DNA from: Deltaproteobacteria bacterium
Lineage (GTDB): Bacteria; Myxococcota_A; JAADFL01
Assembly: GCA_013152945.1 (NCBI GenBank)
Contig: JAADFL010000161.1
Coordinates: 1-49,435, forward strand
DNA: 49,435 nucleotides
Reading direction: 5' to 3'
Under the pieces are notes generated by a model that was given only the letters and a program-made list of their open reading frames with translations, had not been told where the DNA came from and did not search any database. Positions 42,739-49,435 of this stretch are shown here, piece by piece (position 1 is the stretch's first letter; each line of letters opens with the position of its first letter). Made by a program: the position numbers and the translations under genes.

Positions 42739-42823
42739 ATTAAATATGCAACATGAAACATCTAATGATTCAACATTGCAACACATAATCATACCAGATT
42801 TAATATGCCAAGGTGAAATGTGT

Positions 42824-43804
42824 CTAGACAACATCTTCATCACCTGCCCATTCATCAGGGTCTCTCTCTGTTTGGTATTTTTCCCAGTATGGGTCATGTC
42901 TATAAGCCTCTCGAAGTAATACGTGGCGTCCATCTTTCAGTCTGAGCCCAATGCTGTGATGAGGCTTTTTCTCATCCACTACTCCGGGCCCGAACAATGG
43001 GTGGTTTACCCTGTCTCCGAGCTGAAATACCTTGGAGGGTTCGTACTTCATCAGGTCGAGTTTTTTCTCGATTGACTGGAGATAAATAAAGGGGACCAGT
43101 ATTATTCGCTTATCATAATATGCCTTTCTCAGTTTTTCCGCATCAATGTCCAAGTCCCTTGCGACTTCACGGAACATCTCAGCCTTGTTTGTATATCCCC
43201 CGATCTGAAAAAGCTCATCCATTTTTGTCTTGTAAGACAGCCTGGGAATCACATCCTTGCCGTTATCGCTTCTCTTGAATGTTAGCACTTTTTCGTTCGA
43301 ACATTCATTCATCAATGATTTCAAACAATCCAGAACGGATTGAGGAGCACTGGCAAGGTTGCCCCGGTAGTACCTCAAGAGAGTAGTATTGTGTATCCCT
43401 GTCCTTTCAGAAATGACCCTGTAAAGCAATTGTCTTTCGGTAAGGCCCATGGCACCCATGAGCTTGTCCATGAGGGCCTTGACTTTCTTTGCCGGCACTC
43501 TGTTCCGTCTTGAGGAGCGACTGTTGCCGCCACTATTCGAGGATGGGTCAAAGTTGTGGTGGCGTTTAATGACCCTGGCCCTGAAGTGCAATAGATTGTC
43601 GAGTGTTTTCGATGGTATGGTATGCAATTCGCCCTTGTGATAACGCAGAAGGGTTACCGGGTGCACTCCGATTTTGCTTGCAATAAGTTTGTATATCCTG
43701 GACGTTGACATGGACCGAGACACGTTGATTATGTCATCGATTGCCTTTGAAGCGATATCAGCCTCGACCCTTTCTTCTTTTTTCAAGGCATATAATTTTG
43801 CCAT
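42824..43804 (-). CDS. Putative DNA-binding protein with three HTH-like repeats and CarD-like C-terminus
   Basis: Encodes 326 residues. GGGAGAG precedes ATG 43804. Two clearly related segments of about 38 residues occur near residues 36-73 (IYKLIASKIGVHPVTLLRYHKGEL...) and 131-168 (LYRVISERTGIHNTTLLRYYRGNL...). A weaker third lies near 208-245 (MFREVARDLDIDAEKLRKAYYDKR...). Each has the shape of a helix-turn-helix plus a following helix. The last 55 residues contain FQLGDRVNHPLFGPGVVDEKK, the signature start of a CarD/TRCF-like Tudor fold. A Ser/Asn/Arg-rich linker separates repeats 1 and 2. It lies 53 bases behind the sigma-54 activator gene, so both may be regulators of the ORP-like cluster. 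I know of no characterised homologue. Confidence 0.75.
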   Translation of the reverse strand: MAKLYALKKEERVEADIASKAIDDIINVSRSMSTSRIYKLIASKIGVHPVTLLRYHKGELHTIPSKTLDNLLHFRARVIKRHHNFDPSSNSGGNSRSSRRNRVPAKKVKALMDKLMGAMGLTERQLLYRVISERTGIHNTTLLRYYRGNLASAPQSVLDCLKSLMNECSNEKVLTFKRSDNGKDVIPRLSYKTKMDELFQIGGYTNKAEMFREVARDLDIDAEKLRKAYYDKRIILVPFIYLQSIEKKLDLMKYEPSKVFQLGDRVNHPLFGPGVVDEKKPHHSIGLRLKDGRHVLLREAYRHDPYWEKYQTERDPDEWAGDEDVV

Positions 43805-43857
43805 TGCTCTCCCGGCTCCAGGGAGACTAACAGCAAGTTACATGCCAGTTTGCTTGT

Positions 43858-45228
43858 TCAGATATCCAGTTTTTTCATCTTGCGCCAAAGGGTGGTGCGA
43901 CTGATGCCCAGTAACCGGGCGGCCTTTTCCTTGTTGCCACCGGTTGTGGCCAATGCATTCATTATGGCCCGGGTTTCCGCCATGGCCTGTGCATCGACTA
44001 TAGCCTTTGCTTCACCGGTTGAGGAGGGCCTGTGTACCGTGTCGTGGCTGTTTTCCGGCTCTTCCACCTGGTCCAGGAAATCGGGCGGGAGATGATTGAT
44101 AGCTATTTTTTCTTCTTCGCACATCACGAAAGCATGTTCCAGGACATTTTCCAGTTCCCTGACGTTGCCTGGAAAATCATGGTAGAGAAACAGTTCCATC
44201 ACATCCGGTTGCACACCTTTGATCGTTTTGCCTGTTCTAAGTGAAATTCGTTTGATGAGATGGTCCACGAGTACGGGGATGTCTTCCTTTCTTTGTTTTA
44301 ATGGCGGTATTTCGACAAATAAAACACGAAGTCTGAAGTACAGGTCTTCCCTGAATTTGCCTGTCAACACTTCCTGCTTCAAGTTTTTGTTTGTGGCGGC
44401 CAGGACTCTTACGTTCAGCTTGACCGTCTTGACGCTTCCGAGAGGCTGTATCTCTTTTTCCTGTAAGACTCTGAGTAGCTTTACCTGTAACTGGAGAGGC
44501 AGTTCACCTATCTCATCAAGTAAAATGGTTCCTCCCTGCGCCAGGGCGAAACGGCCCGGCTTTTCCGTCTTGGCGTCGGTAAATGCGCCCTTGGCATGGC
44601 CGAAGAGCTCTGATTCGAGTAATTCTCCCGGAAGTGCGCCACAATTAACTCGCTCGTAGGGGCCCCTCTGCCTTGGACCCAGGTCATGTAAGGCCTTAGC
44701 CACAAGTTCCTTGCCTGTCCCGCTGGGGCCTTGGATCAGCACGGTTGCATCGGATGCAGCCATGATCGGCAGCAGCCTGAACAGTTCCTGCATGGCCTTG
44801 CTTTTGCCCACCATGTCCTGGAGCCTGAATCTTTGCTGTGCCTCCCTTCTCAATGTCTCGATGGCGGACAGGTCCCTGAATATCTCGACTCCACCAAGCA
44901 TGGCTCCTGATTTGGAACGAAGAATTGCAGTGCTCACACTTATCGGCACTTCCTCGTTGGCCCTGTTCAGGATTTCCACCCGGATTTCCTTTAGAGGTTC
45001 GCCTGTTTCGATGGTATGCCGTAACGCACAGTTCCTGGTACAGATGTTAGCGCGAAAAATCTCGTAGCAATACCTTCCCTTGGCTTCTCTTGCATCAAAG
45101 CCTGTTATGTCCCGGGCCGCCTTGTTAAGATAAATTATCTTGAAATCCTTGTTTACTGCGAATACTCCCTCACCGATCGAGTCGAGGATCATCGGGAAGA
45201 GCCGCTTTGCAATATCGAATTCAGACAA
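43858..45228 (-). CDS. PAS-domain sigma-54-dependent activator
   Basis: Encodes 456 residues. An N-terminal PAS domain (about 8-115) includes a Cys-rich patch, CYEIFRANICTRNC, which could sense redox or bind an Fe-S cluster. The AAA+ domain has Walker A GPSGTGKE at about 167-174, ESELFGHAKGAFTDA (the GAFTGA loop with Asp instead of Gly, a known variant), GGTILLDEIGELP and the Arg-finger FREDLYFRLRV. A Fis-type HTH ends the protein (NKEKAARLLGISRTTLWRKMKKL). I prefer TTG 45228, preceded by GAGGTG; ATG 45192 is the alternative. The frame runs on to 45579 but that part is unlike any PAS protein. In Desulfovibrio the ORP operons are controlled by such an activator, which fits this position. Confidence 0.9.
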   Translation of the reverse strand: MSEFDIAKRLFPMILDSIGEGVFAVNKDFKIIYLNKAARDITGFDAREAKGRYCYEIFRANICTRNCALRHTIETGEPLKEIRVEILNRANEEVPISVSTAILRSKSGAMLGGVEIFRDLSAIETLRREAQQRFRLQDMVGKSKAMQELFRLLPIMAASDATVLIQGPSGTGKELVAKALHDLGPRQRGPYERVNCGALPGELLESELFGHAKGAFTDAKTEKPGRFALAQGGTILLDEIGELPLQLQVKLLRVLQEKEIQPLGSVKTVKLNVRVLAATNKNLKQEVLTGKFREDLYFRLRVLFVEIPPLKQRKEDIPVLVDHLIKRISLRTGKTIKGVQPDVMELFLYHDFPGNVRELENVLEHAFVMCEEEKIAINHLPPDFLDQVEEPENSHDTVHRPSSTGEAKAIVDAQAMAETRAIMNALATTGGNKEKAARLLGISRTTLWRKMKKLDI

Positions 45229-45422
45229 GTTGCACCTCGAGTCGAAAACCCAACAGTACCGTGCCGGTAGATAGAAGTTATTACATGGATAGTAACCAGG
45301 CAACCGCAAAGATCTGATGTGTGGTAGCAGAATTAAAATGTTCTTGAAATACCTCTTATTGAAACCATTATTGAAATTTACCATATTTTCAGGCAGAACA
45401 GCTCTCTGCAAGGATTTGCAGC

Positions 45423-45442
45423 GTTCGGCTTTGTAAAAAAAC
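45423..45442 (+). repeat. Short dispersed motif GTTCGGCTTTGTAAAAAAAC
   Basis: Third copy of the motif seen at 13053 and 37964, at the left edge of the rearranged block. Confidence 0.35.
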
Positions 45443-45462
45443 CGGAATGTAGGCTTTTGGGG

Positions 45463-45555
45463 TACGACTCTTCCCATCCCTGCCCTGACGGTTACATGTG
45501 CGTGGATACAGATGGCGGCACGAGCCAGTGCGTGCCGGACAAGGGGTGCGGCTAG
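45463..45555 (+). pseudogene. 3' fragment of a Cys-rich lipoprotein gene
   Basis: Codes DSSHPCPDGYMCVDTDGG... ending CVPDKGCG and TAG, nearly the same as the C-terminus coded at 49263-49356. The first Cys is Tyr here. Nothing upstream continues the protein, so it is a remnant left by recombination or insertion. Confidence 0.75.
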
Positions 45556-45598
45556 TAGGTGACGCCGCACCGGTGCCATGCAAAGCCGGCGGCCGTGA

Positions 45599-45660
45599 GC
45601 AATAGTCGGGTGGCCCCGGGAGGTTTCCCTCCCGGGGCTCCCACAGAACCGGACGTGCCC
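45599..45660 (-). mobile_element. Solo group II intron 3' end
   Basis: On the minus strand GGGCACGTCCGGTTCTGTGG resembles the 3' strand of intron domain V. It is followed by a domain VI-like hairpin (GAGCCCCGGGAGG / CCTCCCGGGGCC) and CCCGACTAT. The same 62-63 bases recur at 47570-47632. No other part of an intron is recognisable here. Confidence 0.6.
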
Positions 45661-45713
45661 AATTCTTCACCGCCGGTGGGCCCTTTAGGGGTGTGTTGGA
45701 CAAGAGTGGTCTT

Positions 45714-47246
45714 TTATAGAACCTCCGGCGTAGCAGTCCCATAGAAAGATTGGACTACCTGCTCCATCTGGGTGACTTCCCCATCGGATAAGAAGTTGAA
45801 ATGACTGGTTCGTTTTCTTTTTGAAAGTCGGCCGTTGTTCTGGAGACAAAATCTGATGAATAGGTCAATCTGCCGATCGGGCATATCCACGATTTCTTGG
45901 AGGGCCTTCTTGGTTCGATCGTAGTTGGCCAGGAAAGTGAGCTCCTCGGTAAGTTCTGTGTCGATAGTCTGCTTAATGAAATGGAAGAGAACCTCTGCTT
46001 GAGGCGTCATGTCGATATACCTGTACCAAAGAGCTGTTTCGTTGTGAACGGTCATGCGGCCGTCTTCGTCGAGCGTGTATTCCACCAACGACATAAGAGG
46101 GCGAGAGAAGGCTTCCAGGGAAGCATCATAGTCGGTAAGGCTTTTCAGCATGGCTGCTGATACGGGGAACATGATTCCTTTGGGAATAAAACCACGACGA
46201 GCAAGGATATTGTGGACCAGGAACCGGTGGATTCGACCGTTACCATCCTCGAACGGATGTAAGAAAACGAATCCGTATGCTACAACCGCGGCGTGGATAA
46301 CGACAGACACTTCGCCTTCGCTCATGCGTTCGTGTGCGGCGATCAGGCCTTCCATTAGATCAGTTAGATCTTCGGGTTTAGGACAGACGAAGTGTATCTT
46401 CTCTTTTTGCCAGGCTACTGTTTCGCCGACGTAATTTTGGCTTGTTCGGTGGTCGGAGACGCGAAAGCGTGAGTCGACGATTCGGTTCTGCAGATCGATC
46501 AACCGTGTTTTCTCACAGAAATCCTCGGTTTCCGCCAGACGAAGCAGCGACACGAAACGCTCAGTTCTTGTCGAGCTTGGCTTGATGTGTTCGATCTCAA
46601 AAGATGATTTCGTCTCTTTGGTATAGAGGTAAGTTATAGCCCGTTTCAATAGGTCCAGGGGGTAACTGGAGACGACTTTCCCACAGCGCTCGGGAAGGTT
46701 GGCTCGTTCAAAATCTCTAAGGGTATCGGTTCGTCGCACTATCGGACAAAACCGGCTGTCTCCCAACAAGTTGTTGTTGATGCGTTGGCGGCGAACTCGA
46801 CGGGGTTTGGCTATGGTGTAGTATCGTTCGGGATCGAGCAGGTCGACATAATTGCCCTGGTCCAAGTCTTTGAGTGGAAGAGTCCTGCCTGTAAGAAACT
46901 CATACAAAAACCACAGCCGGCGAGCGTACTTCCCAGTAGGTCTGGTCCGAATATAATCGAGGAGTTCTTTCTCTTCAATATTCTGAAAAAGAGCAGCGAG
47001 TATGCCGAGATTGGTGCCGTCGTACTTGAGTGCGAACTCAAGATGGCCCCCTAATTTATCCCCGGGCCAGTACCTGAAAGGATATACTTCTTCGACTAAG
47101 TCTTCTCTTGATGTAGCCCGGTGCATTCCCCCTGTTGCCACCCAAGAAGTATGCCAATTCGGGATGACGTTGAGCTCATATCGCTCAATGAGCGCTGCGT
47201 AGCCTGCTTTTCTCAGTACGCTTTGATTTTGGCCATTGCCAGCCAT
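45714..47246 (-). CDS. Fic-domain protein (AMP-transferase type)
   Basis: Encodes 510 residues; GAGGG lies eight bases before ATG 47246. The Fic core motif is complete, HPFEDGNGR at residues 330-338 with catalytic H330. An N-terminal inhibitory-helix-like segment SSFEIEH (about residue 216) fits the [S/T]xxxE pattern of class II Fic proteins, so self-inhibition is likely. The C-terminus is helical with a final winged-helix-like part. Such enzymes usually AMPylate target proteins. No Fic antitoxin is adjacent. The gene is flanked by copies of a group II intron 3' end and was probably brought in by rearrangement. Confidence 0.88.
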   Translation of the reverse strand: MAGNGQNQSVLRKAGYAALIERYELNVIPNWHTSWVATGGMHRATSREDLVEEVYPFRYWPGDKLGGHLEFALKYDGTNLGILAALFQNIEEKELLDYIRTRPTGKYARRLWFLYEFLTGRTLPLKDLDQGNYVDLLDPERYYTIAKPRRVRRQRINNNLLGDSRFCPIVRRTDTLRDFERANLPERCGKVVSSYPLDLLKRAITYLYTKETKSSFEIEHIKPSSTRTERFVSLLRLAETEDFCEKTRLIDLQNRIVDSRFRVSDHRTSQNYVGETVAWQKEKIHFVCPKPEDLTDLMEGLIAAHERMSEGEVSVVIHAAVVAYGFVFLHPFEDGNGRIHRFLVHNILARRGFIPKGIMFPVSAAMLKSLTDYDASLEAFSRPLMSLVEYTLDEDGRMTVHNETALWYRYIDMTPQAEVLFHFIKQTIDTELTEELTFLANYDRTKKALQEIVDMPDRQIDLFIRFCLQNNGRLSKRKRTSHFNFLSDGEVTQMEQVVQSFYGTATPEVL

Positions 47247-47314
47247 TTCGTCAATTCCCTCTATTCGGGCGTTTACAACGGTCCGCTAGGCTGAAAAATG
47301 ATTACAGCAACAGA

Positions 47315-47342
47315 ATTATAGTTATATTTTGCCGGGTGTCAA
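47315..47342 (-). promoter_or_regulatory. Perfect-consensus sigma-70 promoter of the Fic gene
   Basis: Minus strand TTGACA (47342-47337), 16-base spacer, TATAAT (47320-47315), 69 bases upstream of the ATG. Direct repeats AAACTGTTAT occur further upstream at about 47377 and 47405. The remaining 47247-47569 shows no gene I can support. Confidence 0.65.
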
Positions 47343-47569
47343 GAAAATTAATTACAGTTAAGCAGGATTCCGATGGAAACTGTTATTTGCTTTAGTGATT
47401 AGAAAAACTGTTATGCCGGCGGAAAAACGATTACGATAGGTGCATCTTCCGGAATAAAGCTTACGGGTAAGCTGCGCGGCGGCGAGAGGTGCCACCCGAA
47501 TAGTACCGAATAGTAACAGGCACGGTGTATTGCTGTAATAGCATGGAGATAAACACGTTCTTCCCGTTG

Positions 47570-48277
47570 GCAATAGTCGGGTGGCCCCGGGAGGTTTACC
47601 TCCCGGGGCCACCCACAGAACCGGACGTGCCCAAGCTGAAGAACCTTGTCCTCGAAAGCAGGAACCCCGATGGGACGGGTTCGCTTCCCGTCGCCCTTCG
47701 GAATATGCACTCGACGAACCGGATGCGCACGGTAGCGCCCGGACTTGAAGCGCTCCAGCAGATCCTGGAGGTTCGCCTCCAGGTCCGCTGCATATTGCGC
47801 TGCCGTCCGGCCATCAACTCCCACCGCGCCGTCCTCCCGTGTGCGGCGATAGGCCTCTCCAAGCCATTACTGGTCAATATGATGAGCTAAGGTCGTCCAC
47901 ACCATCTGCGGCGCCTCGTGCGACCGCTTCGCTACCTGCTGGAGTTTCGTTGACACGCTTCTCGGGCCCGATGTCCCGGACATCTTTCCCTCCAACAGCT
48001 CCATAGCCCGACTCCTCTCTTCCCTCCACGGGGTCCGACGGGTCACGTTCCCCCGCTTCAACGGTACTATCGAGGAGCTCCGACTTCTCGCCGACCATCC
48101 CCCGTCACTTCGTTGCCTTCGCTCTGGGGTACCATCGTGGCGCTCGCTTTTCGTCTCTCCCGCGGTTGCGAACACCAGCTTCCGCGGGCCTGGCCTTGGT
48201 CACCGGGTTGCCAGCCGGTCTGCTCGACACTACCTCATGTGGCTTCCCCCTTTCCCAAGCTTTGCTTGGCGCACACC
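47570..48277 (-). mobile_element. Deleted group II intron relic
   Basis: On the minus strand it begins near GTGTGCGCC (48277), a 5' GUGYG-type end, and runs through structured leader sequence into a reverse-transcriptase reading frame. After the codons for FEDKVLQ it jumps directly to the domain V/VI-like 3' end (47632-47570). Most of the maturase gene and the 5' strand of domain V are therefore missing. Confidence 0.65.
47636..47983 (-). pseudogene. Group II intron reverse transcriptase/maturase, N-terminal remnant
   Basis: Reads MSGTSGPRSVSTKLQQVAK ... LAHHIDQ, then a TAA (47869-47867) where the family normally has a sense codon (Glu by memory). It continues in the same frame as [19 protein letters not shown] ... 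[33 protein letters not shown]. These are the RT0-RT1 motifs. The protein breaks off before the YADD region, so it cannot be active. Confidence 0.85.
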
Positions 48278-48349
48278 AACCTCGGTCCGGTATTCATAAG
48301 GTCAAGGCGGGGCCGGGGCGCAAACCTTGGAGGGAGGTGCACTGTTAGC

Positions 48350-48700
48350 GCAGGCCGGGACCTGTACACCATCTCCACCGGCAAGACCAGGTGGCTTACA
48401 CTTGATCCTTCCAACCAGGACCAGGCCTGGGTGTATGGCGACGTTGTAGCGTGGACCGACCTTCGCAATGGTTACGAGGACTCTTACGGCAGGCGCTATG
48501 ACTCTGACATATACCTCTACGACATCAAGACGAACAGGGTGATACAGGTTACGGACATGGAGGGTGTGGACTATGCACCGAGGTTGTACGGCACAACGCT
48601 GGTATGGTATCACAATGCGAACGGCGCAATGTACTGGTACGACGACTGCTACATGATGGACATATCGCGTCTGATAGGCAGGAGCGAGAACCCAGGGTAG
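48350..48700 (+). pseudogene. 3' fragment of a beta-propeller (TolB-like) gene
   Basis: An open frame without a start ends at 48700. It contains propeller-type repeats: VYGDVVAWTDLRNG, SDIYLYDIKTNRVIQVTDM, APRLYGTTLVWYHN. The 5' part is absent; the intron relic begins about 70 bases upstream on the other strand. It lies 9 bases before the next lipoprotein gene, so they were probably one operon. Confidence 0.7.
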
Positions 48701-48709
48701 GGAGGTGAT

Positions 48710-49356
48710 GTGAGGTTGGGCGCTTATCGTCATTTGGGCAGGGACCTGCTTGCCCTGGTGCTTTTGGCTGGCCATGTGGCTTCCAGCTCTAGCTGCGACG
48801 AGCCAGGGTCTGGAGGTGGCAAGTACTATGTTTGCGCCCCGGGTGCAGAGGAGCCTTGCTCGTGCGGTAGCGGGCTCTCTGGCCTTAAGCGTTGCAGTGA
48901 TGACGGCGAGGCGTGGCTCGAGTGCGAGTGCAATGGCGGTGATACTGACGTTGATGTTGACACGGACACGGGCACTGGCACGGCCAGGCCTGCGTGTTGA
49001 CGCACCTTTACGACGGATCTGTGATCTCGAGTGTCGGCATGTGCACTCCAGGGAATTGCTCCCCGTCCTCTGGGTCCTCGCAGTGCAGCGGCCAGGACGG
49101 TTTGGTGTGCGATCCTTTGAGCCATCGGTGCGTCGTTCCAGGGAGCAAGGGTCTTTGCCAGGGTTGCATTGCCGATGCAGAGTGCGGTCTCGGGTCTGGA
49201 GATGGCCTTGAGGACTACTGCGTGTTCTTCCTTCCCATGGGGGGATTCTTTTGCACCCAGGGTTGCGACTCTTCCCATCCGTGCCCAGAGGGTTACGTGT
49301 GCGTGGAGACGAAAGGCGGCACGAGCCAGTGCGTGCCTGAGAAAGGGTGCGGCTAG
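48710..49356 (+). pseudogene. Cys-rich lipoprotein gene broken by a frameshift at its Asp-Thr tract
   Basis: GTG 48710 follows GGAGGTGAT. The first frame gives a signal peptide (LLALVLLAGHVASSSSC) and GGDTDVDVDTDTGTGT, then stops at 49000. A second frame, open from about the tract, gives ACVLTHLYDGSV ... CDSSHPCPEGYVCVETKGG ... CVPEKGCG and TAG. The two parts clearly belong to one protein of about 210 residues. The shift lies within or just after the repeated ACGGGCACTGGCACGG stretch (48965-48985). A real mutation, phase variation and a sequencing error are all possible. The remaining 79 bases of the window hold nothing I recognise. Confidence 0.7.
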
Positions 49357-49435
49357 GTGGACTGAAACCCAGGCCCCTTGCCTGCGGATATATCGATTTA
49401 TTCCGCATCAAGGCTTCCTTCAATCGTACCTGGTC

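Noticed and set aside
38118-42850. Search for sigma-54 -24/-12 promoters in the ORP-like cluster
   Set aside because: Several GG...GC pairs near 42150 and 42770 have the wrong spacing, so none is reported as a site.
45229-45579. N-terminal extension of the sigma-54 activator to 45579
   Set aside because: The extension crosses the antisense of the Cys-rich fragment and has no PAS-like sequence; TTG 45228 with GAGGTG is better.
48302-49423. 373-codon open frame on the minus strand at the right end
   Set aside because: It runs antisense to the propeller fragment and Cys-rich lipoprotein, whose motifs are clear on the plus strand.
1-49435. tRNA, rRNA or prophage genes
   Set aside because: I saw no cloverleaf with CCA-type ends, no rRNA signature and no phage structural or integrase genes.

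Overview
The window reads as a chromosome segment of an anaerobic member of the former Deltaproteobacteria, most likely on the Myxococcota side. The evidence is indirect. There are secreted disulfide-rich lipoproteins with (Asp-Thr)n linkers, a MopE-like metal-binding motif, a PEGA-domain Ser/Thr kinase and a subtilase ending in a MYXO-CTERM-like Gly-Cys-Gly-Cys/TM/Arg tail. Two further loci point to anaerobic life: an NfnAB-type ferredoxin/NADPH transhydrogenase and an 'orange protein' (ORP)-like cluster of Mrp/MinD ATPases and NifX-like proteins. No 16S rRNA or other species marker is present.

Layout. 1-12940 is mostly housekeeping: error-prone polymerase dnaE2, a thioredoxin-like lipoprotein, a cupin, a PEGA kinase, divergent nfnAB and yjbQ, and ribonuclease D. 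13221-21441 and 31698-37544 hold large exported proteins with Cys-rich modules, choice-of-anchor-D (ASH) domains, PDZ, PKD or CsgG-like domains. Four of them carry Asp-Thr/Val/Ile tracts, and a fifth, broken one lies at the right end. 21718-27919 is an accessory island of two toxin-antitoxin-like modules: RES toxin with its antitoxin, and a MarR-like regulator with a nucleotidyltransferase (AbiE-like). It is punctuated by three same-orientation copies of a ~272-bp non-coding element with terminal inverted repeats (MITE-like). 27976-31198 carries a MYXO-CTERM-type subtilase behind pyrB-pyrI.

38032-45228 is one minus-strand neighbourhood: a PAS/sigma-54 activator, an unusual protein with three HTH-like repeats and a CarD-like end, two separate NifX-like proteins, a DUF5320-type Gly/Arg-rich protein, an Mrp ATPase fused to a third NifX-like domain, and two 4Fe-4S MinD-type ATPases. 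It resembles the ORP operons of Desulfovibrio, with several genes coupled through 1-4 base overlaps and frequent TTG starts.

45463-49356 is rearranged DNA. A Fic gene with a perfect sigma-70-type promoter sits between two copies of a group II intron 3' end. One copy belongs to an intron relic whose reverse transcriptase has a premature stop and a large deletion. The block lies among fragments of a beta-propeller gene and of a Cys-rich lipoprotein gene. The most interesting candidates for undescribed biology are the MITE-tiled toxin-antitoxin island, the ORP-like cluster with its triple-HTH protein, and the intron-bracketed Fic gene.
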